DNA from: Paraburkholderia phenazinium
GTDB lineage: Bacteria > Pseudomonadota > Gammaproteobacteria > Burkholderiales > Burkholderiaceae
Length of the DNA: 64,000 bases
Assembly (NCBI RefSeq): GCF_900142845.1
Contig: NZ_FSRU01000002.1
Span: 2,480,001 to 2,544,000, forward strand
Direction of reading: 5' to 3'
In this document: in pieces, positions 34,338 through 42,694 of the stretch
How positions within the stretch are numbered: position 1 is the first letter of the stretch
Layout of the letters: each line of letters starts with the position of its first letter
Notes under the pieces: model-generated
The model's input: only the letters and a program-made list of their open reading frames with translations
The model's database searches: none
Told to the model about the DNA's origin: nothing
Translations under genes and position numbers: made by a program

Positions 34338-35279
34338 ATGAAAAAACTCAGCTTGAAGTGGCATGACGCACGCCGTGCGCTCAGTCTGTCGAAGTATCTC
34401 GTAGCCGGCGCGGCCGTGCTGGCGCTTGGCCAGACCGCTTTCGCGCAGACTGCGAAGATCCAGGTGGTGGCTGCGGAAAACTTCTATGGCGATGTGGCGC
34501 ATCAGTTGGGCGGCGATCGCGTGGACGTCACCAGCATCCTGAGCAACCCGGACGAAGACCCGCATCTGTTCGAAGCCAGCCCGAAAACCGCCCGCGCGCT
34601 GCAGCACGCGAGCCTTGTGGTCTACAACGGCGCCGATTACGATCCGTGGATGGCGAAGTTGCTGAACGCCTCGAAGAACAACGCGAAGCGCACGATCATC
34701 GTCGCAGCCGACCTGATCGGCAAGAAGAGCGGCGATAATCCACACCTCTGGTACGACCCGGCTACGATGCCGGCCGTGGCTCGCGCTGTCGCCACCGCGC
34801 TCGAAACGGCTGACCCGGCGAACAAGACGGCGTACGATGCGAACCTCGCGAAGTTTCTCGATTCGTTGAAGCCGATCGACGCCAAGGTCGCCGAGCTGCA
34901 CGGCCGCTATGCGGGCGTGCCGGTGACGGCGACGGAACCGGTGTTCGGTTATATGTCGGACGCGATCGGCCTGGCGATGCGCAATATGCGCTTCCAGCTG
35001 GCGACGATGAACGACACGGAAGCGAGCGCGTCGGATATCGCCGCGTTCGAAAAGGACCTGCGCGAAAAGCGCGTGCACGTTCTGATCTATAACAGCCAGG
35101 CAACCGAAGCCCTGACCAAACGCATGTTGAAACTCGCGCAGCAGTCGCACGTACCGACCATGAGCGTCACCGAGACCGAACCGGCCGGCAAGAACTACCA
35201 GGTGTGGATGTTGTCGCAACTGGACGCGCTCAGTGCGGCGCTGGCAGCGGGCCAGGCAAACACAGGAACCACTCAATGA
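34338..35279 (+). CDS. znuA: Zinc ABC transporter substrate-binding protein (ZnuA-like)
   Basis: 313 residues; residues 1-36 are a signal peptide ending A-F-A. Cluster A-I metal-binding protein with V-V-A-A-E-N-F-Y-G-D-V-A, D-P-H-L-F-E, N-P-H-L-W-Y-D-P and T-E-P-V-F-G-Y. Metal ligands are probably the two histidines of D-P-H and N-P-H-L-W plus a late acidic residue. It lacks the long His/Asp-rich loop of many zinc binders, so manganese cannot be excluded, but the partner ATPase carries a His-rich tail. ATG is preceded by AGGGAAA; its stop overlaps znuC in ATGA. Confidence 0.85.
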   Translation: MKKLSLKWHDARRALSLSKYLVAGAAVLALGQTAFAQTAKIQVVAAENFYGDVAHQLGGDRVDVTSILSNPDEDPHLFEASPKTARALQHASLVVYNGADYDPWMAKLLNASKNNAKRTIIVAADLIGKKSGDNPHLWYDPATMPAVARAVATALETADPANKTAYDANLAKFLDSLKPIDAKVAELHGRYAGVPVTATEPVFGYMSDAIGLAMRNMRFQLATMNDTEASASDIAAFEKDLREKRVHVLIYNSQATEALTKRMLKLAQQSHVPTMSVTETEPAGKNYQVWMLSQLDALSAALAAGQANTGTTQ

Positions 35280-36202
35280 ATCTGACTGGCCGCACGCCGC
35301 AAGGAACCGCGCCCGTTCTCGAACTCGAGGACGTGACGCTGGAACTGGGCGGCCGCGCGATCCTGCGCAATACGAGTCTGCAGGTGAATCAAGGTGAATT
35401 CATCGGCGTACTCGGACCGAACGGCGCAGGCAAGACCACGCTGATGCGCGCGGTGCTCGGCCTCGTGCCGGCGGCGAGCGGCACGATCCGCGTCCACGGC
35501 CAGCCCGTGGTGCGCGGCAATGCATCGATCGGCTATATGCCGCAGACGCGCAGCGCGCTCGCCGGCCGGCGGGTGCGCGGCCGCGATTTCGTCGCGATGG
35601 CGGCCGACGGCCACCGCTGGGGCCTGCCGCACGCCGATGCCAAGACCCGCGCGGACGTCGAACGCGTGCTGGACCTGGTAGGCGGCCGCGCGCTCGCGGC
35701 GCGGCCTTTGTCGGAGCTGTCGGGCGGCGAGCGGCAGCGTCTGCTGCTCGCGCAGTGCCTGCTCGGCAACCCGAAACTGCTGCTGCTCGACGAGCCGCTC
35801 ATCAGCCTCGACCCGCATCATCAGAAGAGCGTGGTCGAACTGGTGCGCAATGTGCAGCAGGAACTCGGCATCGCGGTGCTGTTTTCCGCGCATGAACTCA
35901 ATCCGCTGCTGCACGCGCTCGACCGGGTGCTGTACCTCGGCAGCGGCGTGGCGGCGCTCGGCACCGTCGATGAAGTCATCACGAAGCCGGTGCTGTCGCG
36001 GCTCTACGGGTCGCCCATCGACGTGATGCGCGTGAACGGCCGCATCTTCGTGATGTCAGGCGACGTCGAAGTCGAAAAGCACGATCACGAACACGAAGAC
36101 GACGCCCACGATCACGGCGGCGCGTCGGGCCATGCGCACTCGCATGGCCACAGCCACGGCCACCATCACGCCTCACGCGACGGACACACGAACGATGTTT
36201 GA
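35276..36202 (+). CDS. znuC: Zinc ABC transporter ATPase with histidine-rich tail (ZnuC-like)
   Basis: 308 residues. Walker A G-P-N-G-A-G-K-T-T at about 47-55, signature L-S-G-G-E-R-Q, Walker B L-L-L-L-D-E-P and H-switch S-A-H-E. Residues from about 265 to the end form an extra tail with 14 histidines mixed with Asp, Glu and Gly; standard ZnuC ends near residue 250. The tail probably binds zinc in the cytoplasm as a sensor or reserve (inference). Starts inside the znuA stop and overlaps znuB by 8 bases. Confidence 0.88.
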   Translation: MNLTGRTPQGTAPVLELEDVTLELGGRAILRNTSLQVNQGEFIGVLGPNGAGKTTLMRAVLGLVPAASGTIRVHGQPVVRGNASIGYMPQTRSALAGRRVRGRDFVAMAADGHRWGLPHADAKTRADVERVLDLVGGRALAARPLSELSGGERQRLLLAQCLLGNPKLLLLDEPLISLDPHHQKSVVELVRNVQQELGIAVLFSAHELNPLLHALDRVLYLGSGVAALGTVDEVITKPVLSRLYGSPIDVMRVNGRIFVMSGDVEVEKHDHEHEDDAHDHGGASGHAHSHGHSHGHHHASRDGHTNDV

Positions 36203-36977
36203 ATACGATTTCATGGTCAACGCCTTCGCGGCGTCGGGGATCGTCGCGGTGCTGGCGGGGATTGTCGGTTATTTTCTGGTGATGCGCGGTCAAACCTTCG
36301 CCGGCCATGCGCTCTCGCACGTCGGCTTCACCGGCGCGACCGGCGCGGTGCTGATCGGCATTTCGCCGATCTGGGGGATGATCGGTTTTACGCTGGCTGC
36401 AGGTGTCGGCATGGGCGCGCTCGGCGAGAAGCTCGCGGGACGCGATGTGGCGATTGGCGTGATCCTCTCGCTCGCACTCGGCTTCGGGCTGCTGTTCCTG
36501 CACTTCTTCACCGCTTACGCGACCCAGATCACCGCGCTGCTGTTCGGCAATGTGCTGGGCGTGAATGCGTCCACGTTAGGTGTGCTGGCGGCGCTGGGCG
36601 TTGTGAGCCTGGCCGCGCTCGCGGCGATCATGCGGCCGTTGCTGTTCGCTTCGCTGCAGCCGGAGCTGGCCGAGGCCAAGGGCGTGTCGCTGCGGCTCGT
36701 GTCGGTGCTGTTTCTGGCGATTGCCGCACTGGCGGTGGCTGCGTGCACGCAGATCGTCGGCGTGCTGCTGGTGTTCACGTTGATGGTGGGGCCGGCGGCG
36801 GCCGCGCAAAACCTCACGACGCGGCTCTCCATCGGGCTGGTGCTCGCGGCGCTGCTGGCGCTTGCGCAGGCATGGCTTGGGTTGACGCTGGCCTTCTATA
36901 CGGACTGGCCGACCAGCTTCTGGATCACTGCGCTAGCTGCGCTGGTGTATGCCGGGAGTTTGTTGGGACGGCGGTAA
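36195..36977 (+). CDS. znuB: Zinc ABC transporter permease (ZnuB-like)
   Basis: A 260-residue integral membrane protein with about eight hydrophobic segments. G-Q-T-F-A-G-H-A-L-S-H-V-G-F-T-G-A is the conserved ABC-3 permease motif near residues 33-49, and G-V-L-L-V-F-T-L-M-V-G-P-A-A-A-A is the later one. The start at 36195 lies within the znuC end, confirming one operon. It forms the membrane channel for the metal delivered by ZnuA. Confidence 0.93.
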   Translation: MFEYDFMVNAFAASGIVAVLAGIVGYFLVMRGQTFAGHALSHVGFTGATGAVLIGISPIWGMIGFTLAAGVGMGALGEKLAGRDVAIGVILSLALGFGLLFLHFFTAYATQITALLFGNVLGVNASTLGVLAALGVVSLAALAAIMRPLLFASLQPELAEAKGVSLRLVSVLFLAIAALAVAACTQIVGVLLVFTLMVGPAAAAQNLTTRLSIGLVLAALLALAQAWLGLTLAFYTDWPTSFWITALAALVYAGSLLGRR

Positions 36978-36989
36978 AGGCGCGAAGGC

Positions 36990-37017
36990 GGCGCACCGCG
37001 ATGACCGCGGATGCGCC
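36990..37017. terminator. Hairpin between convergent znuB and fghA
   Basis: GGCGCA (36990-36995) and TGCGCC (37012-37017) with an internal CGCG/CGCG pairing form a stem in the 56-base gap between the convergent genes. No T tract; weak candidate. Confidence 0.35.
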
Positions 37018-37033
37018 GTGTCTACTCTGCGCT

Positions 37034-37897
37034 TCAGGCAAGCAACACCTTCGCATGATGCGCGAGGTGATCCTCGATGAAGGTGGAGATGAAGTAGTAG
37101 CCGTGGTCGTAGCCTTCATGACGACGCAAGGTCACAGGCTGCCCTGCCGCACGGCACGCCGCTTCGAACACGTCGGGATAGAGTTGCTCGGCGAGATACT
37201 GATCGGAGAGTCCCTGATCGATCAGTATCCCCTGCGCGAACTTGTGCGACACGCTCGCCACCAGCTCGCTCGAGTCATACGCCTTCCACGCGGCACGGTC
37301 TTCACCGAGATAACCCGTGAAGGCCTTCTCACCCCAAGGACAACGCGACGGCGCCGCGATCGGCGCGAACGCCGACACCGAGCGGTAGATCTGCGGATTG
37401 CGCAGCGCCAGCATCAGCGCGCCGTGGCCGCCCATCGAGTGTCCGAAGATGCCGAGGCGCTCGCCGTCGACCGGCAGGTTGGCAAGCACGGTCTCACGCA
37501 GTTCGTCGCGCACGTAGGAGTACATCCGGAAGTGCCTCGACCACGGTTCTTCGGTGGCATCGACATAGAAGCCCGCTCCCACGCCGAAGTCCCACGCTGC
37601 GCTTTCGCCGGGGATGCCCGCACCGCGCGGACTGGTGTCCGGCGCGATCAGGGCGATGCCGTGGCGCGCGGCGAAGCGCTGCGCGCCCGCCTTGATCGGG
37701 AAAGTCTCCTCGGTACAGGTGAGCCCGGCGAGATAGAACAGCGCCGGCACGCGCACCGCAGCCGCTTCGCCGCCGTGCAAGGCCTGCGGCGGCAAATACA
37801 CCGAAAAGCGCATGGGCAATCCGGTGACCTTCGAGTCATGCCTGTAGAAGCGTTGCACGCCGCCGTGGCAAGCGTGCGCAGCTAGCAGTTCGAGCAT
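37034..37897 (-). CDS. fghA: S-formylglutathione hydrolase
   Basis: A 287-residue alpha/beta-hydrolase (esterase D) that cleaves S-formylglutathione to formate and glutathione, the second step of glutathione-dependent formaldehyde oxidation. The nucleophile is Ser154 in G-H-S-M-G-G-H-G-A-L; the late histidine is in E-G-Y-D-H-G-Y-Y. F-Y-L-A-G-L-T-C-T-E-E and D-T-S-P-R-G are typical. It lies 34 bases after the dehydrogenase gene, so the pathway is one operon. Confidence 0.96.
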   Translation of the reverse strand: MLELLAAHACHGGVQRFYRHDSKVTGLPMRFSVYLPPQALHGGEAAAVRVPALFYLAGLTCTEETFPIKAGAQRFAARHGIALIAPDTSPRGAGIPGESAAWDFGVGAGFYVDATEEPWSRHFRMYSYVRDELRETVLANLPVDGERLGIFGHSMGGHGALMLALRNPQIYRSVSAFAPIAAPSRCPWGEKAFTGYLGEDRAAWKAYDSSELVASVSHKFAQGILIDQGLSDQYLAEQLYPDVFEAACRAAGQPVTLRRHEGYDHGYYFISTFIEDHLAHHAKVLLA

Positions 37898-37931
37898 CGC
37901 GCGCTCCCTTGGTTGCTCAGTGAGTCCGGCG

Positions 37932-39038
37932 TCAGTACAGCACGACCGAGCGGATCGACTCGCCCTTCTTCATCAGGTCGAAGCCTTCGTTGATGCGTTC
38001 GAGCGGCAGGCGGTGCGTGATCAGATCGTCGATGTTGATCTTGCCTTCCATGTACCAGTCGACGATCTTCGGCACGTCGGTGCGGCCGCGAGCGCCGCCG
38101 AACGCCGAGCCCTTCCATTCGCGGCCCGTCACGAGCTGGAACGGACGCGTGCTGATTTCTTCTCCGGCCGCCGCCACGCCGATGATGAACGACTGCCCCC
38201 AGCCCTTGTGCGTGCACTCCAAAGCCTGGCGCATCACCTTGGTGTTGCCGATGCATTCGAACGAGTAATCGGCGCCGCCGTCGGTCAACTGCACGATATG
38301 GTCGACGACGTTCTCGACTTCATTGGGGTTGATGAAGTGCGTCATGCCGAACTTCTTCGCCAGTTCGACGCGGCCCGGGTTGATGTCGACACCGATGATC
38401 TTGTCCGCACCCACCATCTTCGCGCCCTGGATCACGTTCAGGCCAATGCCGCCCAGGCCGAACACCACCACATTCGCGCCCGCCTCGACCTTGGCCGAAT
38501 ACACGACCGCGCCGACGCCCGTCGTCACGCCGCAGCCGATGTAGCAGATCTTGTCGAACGGCGCGTCTTCACGCACCTTCGCCACGGCAATTTCCGGCAC
38601 GACGATGTAGTTCGAAAACGTGGACGTGCCCATGTAGTGAAACAGCGGCTTGCCGTCCAGCGAGAAACGCGAGGTGGCATCGGGCATCAGGCCCTTGCCT
38701 TGGGTGGAGCGAATCGCCTGGCACAGGTTGGTCTTGCGCGACAGGCAGAACTTGCACTGGCGGCACTCGGGCGTGTAGAGCGGAATCACGTGATCGCCCT
38801 TCTTGAGCGTGCCGACACCAGGCCCGACGTCGACGATCACGCCCGCGCCTTCATGGCCGAGAATCGCAGGGAAGAGGCCTTCCGGGTCCGCGCCCGACAG
38901 CGTGTAGTAGTCGGTGTGGCAGATGCCCGTCGCCTTCACTTCGATCAGCACTTCGCCTGCGCGCGGCCCTTCGAGATCGACCTCTTCGATCGTCAGCGGT
39001 GCGCCGGCTTTCCATGCGATGGCGGCTTTCGTCTTCAT
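37932..39038 (-). CDS. frmA: S-(hydroxymethyl)glutathione dehydrogenase / class III ADH
   Basis: A 368-residue zinc-containing MDR enzyme that oxidises the formaldehyde-glutathione adduct to S-formylglutathione with NAD; it also reduces S-nitrosoglutathione. Catalytic zinc ligands in G-I-C-H-T-D and G-H-E-G-A-G-V; structural zinc cysteines in E-C-R-Q-C-K-F-C; nucleotide motif G-L-G-G-I-G-L. The start at 39038 follows AGGAGC; a start further up would add a non-conserved segment. No FrmR-type repressor is adjacent. Confidence 0.96.
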   Translation of the reverse strand: MKTKAAIAWKAGAPLTIEEVDLEGPRAGEVLIEVKATGICHTDYYTLSGADPEGLFPAILGHEGAGVIVDVGPGVGTLKKGDHVIPLYTPECRQCKFCLSRKTNLCQAIRSTQGKGLMPDATSRFSLDGKPLFHYMGTSTFSNYIVVPEIAVAKVREDAPFDKICYIGCGVTTGVGAVVYSAKVEAGANVVVFGLGGIGLNVIQGAKMVGADKIIGVDINPGRVELAKKFGMTHFINPNEVENVVDHIVQLTDGGADYSFECIGNTKVMRQALECTHKGWGQSFIIGVAAAGEEISTRPFQLVTGREWKGSAFGGARGRTDVPKIVDWYMEGKINIDDLITHRLPLERINEGFDLMKKGESIRSVVLY

Positions 39039-39592
39039 GATGAATGCTCCTGTAGTTCCCTGAATCGTTCTCTGAATGCAAGGCATGCAGCCGCGCCGTG
39101 GCGCCGGCAGGCATGCCGTGACTTGCGTCCGGTCGTCATGCCCGCTTGCGCGGGTTGTCGAACGGAGCGTGTTCCGTGGCCGGCGCCTATGATCGCCGAA
39201 AACGCCGTCATGCGTATTCCAGCACTCGCCGCGTCATTGCTCATACACGACATCGCGTCACACCACGCGAGCGCCTCCGCAAAGCGCCACTCGCGGGTTA
39301 ACCCCGCCATCCGGGAAGCGGCGTCAAAACAGCACTATGCGTCGCTTCGAATACACCTCATGGATTTTCACACATATCGCTTTTGCCCGACCCGCTGGCG
39401 CCCCTACGAATTCGCACCGCAGCAAGGGGCTCACAGCCGGTTTGCGCAGCATAGGCATTTCGATTGCCTTTCAAACCGCCCTCACCCATATGATCATCGC
39501 GAAGCCGGGAATAGGCCCCAGTGGTCTTGTTGCGCCTTTTCTCTCCGCATACCTTGGAGCCATCCCAAAACGAGATGGTGGAGAGAGACAAG
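39039..39592. other. 554-base intergenic region between frmA and the permease; short REP-like palindrome
   Basis: This stretch separates divergent frmA and the xanthine-type permease. Frames within it encode Arg/Ala/His-rich nonsense. At 39141-39154 the sequence CCCGC-TTGC-GCGGG preceded by GTCATG resembles the core of the REP-like elements (GTCATGCCCGC...) that occur in many proteobacteria; only one copy was noticed here. The last part contains A/T-rich bases near 39350-39380 that may hold promoters for either gene. Confidence 0.4.
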
Positions 39593-41008
39593 ATGCAATC
39601 GAACACGGTTCACCCGTGCGACGAGCGACTGCCCGCAGGCCAGTTGCTCACGCTCGGCATTCAGCACGTCCTCGTGATGTACGCGGGTGCAGTGGCGGTG
39701 CCGCTCATCATCGGCAGCGCGCTCAAACTGCCCAAGGATCAGATTGCGTTTCTGATCAGCGCCGACCTCTTCTCGTGCGGTATCGCGACGCTGATCCAGA
39801 CGCTCGGCCTGTGGATCTTCGGCATTCGCCTGCCCGTCATCATGGGCTGCACGTTCGCGGCCGTCGGCCCGATGGTGGCGATCGGCACCAACCCGAGCCT
39901 GGGCATCCTCGATATCTTCGGCTCCACCATCGCGGCGGGGGTCATAGGCATCCTGCTCGCGCCCGCCGTCGGCAAGTTGTTGCGCTTTTTCCCGCCGGTG
40001 GTGATCGGCGTGGTGATTTCCGTGATCGGGCTCTCGCTGATGGAAGTCGGCATCAACTGGGCGGCCGGCGGCGTCGGGAACCCCGACTACGGCAACCCGG
40101 TCTATCTGGGCCTGTCGCTGGTCGTGCTGACGCTGATCCTGATGATCAACAAGTTCGGCAAGGGCTTCATCGCCAACATCTCGGTGCTGCTCGGCATCGT
40201 CGCCGGCTTCGTGATCGCGGCGCTGCTCGGGCGCGTCAACATGGCAGGCGTGACGGCCGCCCCGTGGGTCGGCATCGTGATGCCGTTCCACTTCGGCTTG
40301 CCGCACTTCGATCCGCTCGCCATCGCGACGATGGTCACTGTGATGTTCGTCACCTTCATCGAATCGACCGGCATGTTCCTCGCGGTCGGCGATATGGTGG
40401 ATCGTCCGGTGGATCAGAAGACACTGGTGCGCGGCCTGCGCGTCGACGGTCTGGGTACGCTGATCGGCGGCATCTTCAACTCGTTCCCGCATACGTCGTT
40501 CTCGCAGAACGTCGGGCTGATCGGCGTGACGGGTGTGAAAAGCCGCTTTGTCTGCGCGATGGGCGGCGTGATTCTCGTGCTGCTCGGTCTGTTTCCGAAG
40601 ATGGCCCAGGTGGTCGCCTCGGTGCCGGCATTCGTGCTCGGCGGCGCGGGGATCGTGATGTTCGGGATGGTGGCCGCGAACGGCATCAAGGTGCTGTCGA
40701 AGGTGGACTTCGTGAAGAACCACCACAACCTGTTTATCGTCGCGGTCAGTATCGGCCTCGGGCTCGTGCCGGTGGTCTCGCCGCATTTCTTCGAGAAGCT
40801 GCCGCCGGCGCTCTCGCCGCTGCTGCATAGCGGGATTCTGCTTGCTTCGGTGTCCGCGGTGGTGCTGAACCTGGTGTTCAACGGCGTCAAAGGGGAACGT
40901 GCGGCGAAGCGTGAGATCCGCCGCGCCGGACATGATTTCGACGGGCGTGGCGGGAATGACGACGCGGCGGCTGGCGATGAGATGTTGCGGGCGGTGGATC
41001 TGCATTGA
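39593..41008 (+). CDS. Uracil-xanthine/urate permease (NCS2/NAT family)
   Basis: 471 residues with about 12-14 membrane segments. The NAT signature Q-N-V-G-L-I-G-V-T-G-V-K-S-R-F-V is present; the Q-N-x-G...T pattern fits xanthine or uric acid transporters (XanQ/PbuX/PucJK) more than uracil permeases. G-C-T-F-A-A-V-G-P and I-E-S-T-G form the substrate site region. The ATG at 39593 is preferred because GGAGAGAG lies upstream; 39575 is possible. It is single, ended by a strong terminator shared with oprM. Confidence 0.88.
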   Translation: MQSNTVHPCDERLPAGQLLTLGIQHVLVMYAGAVAVPLIIGSALKLPKDQIAFLISADLFSCGIATLIQTLGLWIFGIRLPVIMGCTFAAVGPMVAIGTNPSLGILDIFGSTIAAGVIGILLAPAVGKLLRFFPPVVIGVVISVIGLSLMEVGINWAAGGVGNPDYGNPVYLGLSLVVLTLILMINKFGKGFIANISVLLGIVAGFVIAALLGRVNMAGVTAAPWVGIVMPFHFGLPHFDPLAIATMVTVMFVTFIESTGMFLAVGDMVDRPVDQKTLVRGLRVDGLGTLIGGIFNSFPHTSFSQNVGLIGVTGVKSRFVCAMGGVILVLLGLFPKMAQVVASVPAFVLGGAGIVMFGMVAANGIKVLSKVDFVKNHHNLFIVAVSIGLGLVPVVSPHFFEKLPPALSPLLHSGILLASVSAVVLNLVFNGVKGERAAKREIRRAGHDFDGRGGNDDAAAGDEMLRAVDLH

Positions 41009-41081
41009 GGTGAGACTGAGGGATAACTGAGGTACAACCTCAGGACAGTGAGCGATAAGGCATCTACCCTGCGCTCCAAAC

Positions 41082-41113
41082 AAAAAAACGCCACGGCAAG
41101 CCGTGGCGTTTTT
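41082..41113. terminator. Bidirectional intrinsic terminator, permease / oprM
   Basis: ACGCCACGG (41088-41096), loop CAAG, CCGTGGCGT (41101-41109), flanked by a run of A on the left and T on the right. It therefore serves both the permease (plus) and the efflux operon (minus). Confidence 0.9.
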
Positions 41114-41172
41114 CTTTGCTGCACGCGAAGCGGATTCCGCAAAAGAACCCGCCCGCGCCTGCTGCCTTAGGC

Positions 41173-42693
41173 TTAGTTCACCGAAGCCGCGGAAGCCACC
41201 GCCGGCGTACTGGCCGCGCTATAGTCGACCGGCGCATCGGCCGGGCGCGGTTGTTCGCCGCTGCGCTCGATCCAGCCGCCACCCAGGTACTGGTACAGAT
41301 CGACCAGGTTCGTGAGACGGTTCAGACGCGCCGCAATCAGCGACTGCTGCGCCGAGTACAGGTTGGTCTGCGCAGTCAGCACAGACAGGTAGCTGTCCAC
41401 GCCGTTCTTGTAGCGCAACTCCGACAGAGTCAGCGCGCGCTGTTCAGCAAACGTATTGCGCTCGAGTGCCTGGATCTGCTGATCGTACGTGCCGCGTGCC
41501 GCGAGACCGTCCGCCACTTCCCGGAAGGCCGTCTGGATCGCCTTTTCGTACTGCGCGATCTGGATGTTCTTCTGGATGTGGGCGAGATCGAGATTCGCCT
41601 TGTTCTCGCCACCGGTGAAGATCGGCAACGTGATCTGCGGCGCAAACGACCACGCCGCGGAACCCGGCTTGAACAGCCCACCCAGCGACGGGCTCAGCGT
41701 GCCGAAATTGCCGGTCAGCGAGACCTTCGGGAAGAACGCAGCGCGCGCCGCCCCAATGTTCGCGTTCGCAGCAAGCAGGCTCTCTTCAGCCTCGACGATG
41801 TCCGGACGACGCGTCAGCAGATCGGACGGCAAGCCGGCCGGGATGTCCGTGAGGAGATCCTGATCGCCAAGCTGCTTGCCCACCGGCAGATCGTCCGGCA
41901 ACGGCTCACCCACCAGCAGCACAAGGGCGTTTTCCGCCTGCGCCCGCAGACGCGCCTGCGCCTGCTGGTTCGCCAGCGCCTGCTGGACCACCGTCTCGGC
42001 CTGACGCAGATCGAGCTCGGAACCCGTACCCGTCTCGAACTGCAGCTTCGTGATGTTGTACGAGGCCTGCGCCGTGTTCAACGTATCCTGGGTGACCCTC
42101 AGCAGATCGTCATCCGAGAGCAAGGTCAGATACTGGTCCGCCACCGACGACACCAGCGCGATTTCCGCCGCCTTGCGAGCCTGGGCCGTGGACAGGTATT
42201 GGTCCAGGGCCTGGTCCTTCAGGCTGCGAATCCGGCCGAAGAAGTCGAGCTCCCACGACGCGTTGAGCCCCACCGAATATTCGGTCGTGAGCTCCTGACC
42301 CGGTAGCGAAAGATCCGTCGGCGTACGCGTCTTGGTCTCCGAACCTGCCGCGTTGATGGTCGGGAACAGGCTCGAGCGCGCCACCCGGTACTGCGCCTGC
42401 GCCTGCTGGATATTCAGCACCGACACGCGCAGATCGCGGTTGTTCTTCAGCGCAAGCTCGATCAGCCGCTGCAGACGCGCGTCGGCGAAGAAGTCGCGCC
42501 AGCCGATGTCCACCGCGGCCTGGCCGTTGGCGCTACGCGCGCCCCCGCCCGCCGCGCCCGGCTGCGTCGCGTACACGCCGCTCGCCGGGAACGCGCCGGA
42601 GACCGGCGCGGCCGGCCGCTCGTATTTCGGCTCCATCGTGCAAGCCGTTGCGAGGAGCGCGACCGCCACTGCAATCAAAGAGTGTTTTTGCAT
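41173..42693 (-). CDS. oprM: Outer membrane efflux lipoprotein (OprM/NodT family)
   Basis: 506 residues. Start at 42693 gives a lipoprotein signal peptide with lipobox A-T-A-C near residue 18, then the TolC-type repeat domain (A-Q-A-Q-Y-R-V-A-R-S-S-L-F-P-T, W-E-L-D-F-F-G-R, L-T-R-R-P-D-I). It forms the outer membrane channel of the tripartite pump. One base separates it from the acrB-type gene. The C-terminal 30 residues after Y-L-G-G-G-W are non-conserved. Confidence 0.9.
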   Translation of the reverse strand: MQKHSLIAVAVALLATACTMEPKYERPAAPVSGAFPASGVYATQPGAAGGGARSANGQAAVDIGWRDFFADARLQRLIELALKNNRDLRVSVLNIQQAQAQYRVARSSLFPTINAAGSETKTRTPTDLSLPGQELTTEYSVGLNASWELDFFGRIRSLKDQALDQYLSTAQARKAAEIALVSSVADQYLTLLSDDDLLRVTQDTLNTAQASYNITKLQFETGTGSELDLRQAETVVQQALANQQAQARLRAQAENALVLLVGEPLPDDLPVGKQLGDQDLLTDIPAGLPSDLLTRRPDIVEAEESLLAANANIGAARAAFFPKVSLTGNFGTLSPSLGGLFKPGSAAWSFAPQITLPIFTGGENKANLDLAHIQKNIQIAQYEKAIQTAFREVADGLAARGTYDQQIQALERNTFAEQRALTLSELRYKNGVDSYLSVLTAQTNLYSAQQSLIAARLNRLTNLVDLYQYLGGGWIERSGEQPRPADAPVDYSAASTPAVASAASVN

Positions 42694-42694
42694 C

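Noticed and set aside
39035..39310. 91-codon minus-strand frame upstream of frmA
   Set aside because: It would overlap the frmA start, and it passes through a REP-like palindrome; likely non-coding.
39494..41083. 529-codon open frame on the minus strand
   Set aside because: Antisense to the NAT permease; the His/Asp/Arg-rich sequence has no family pattern.
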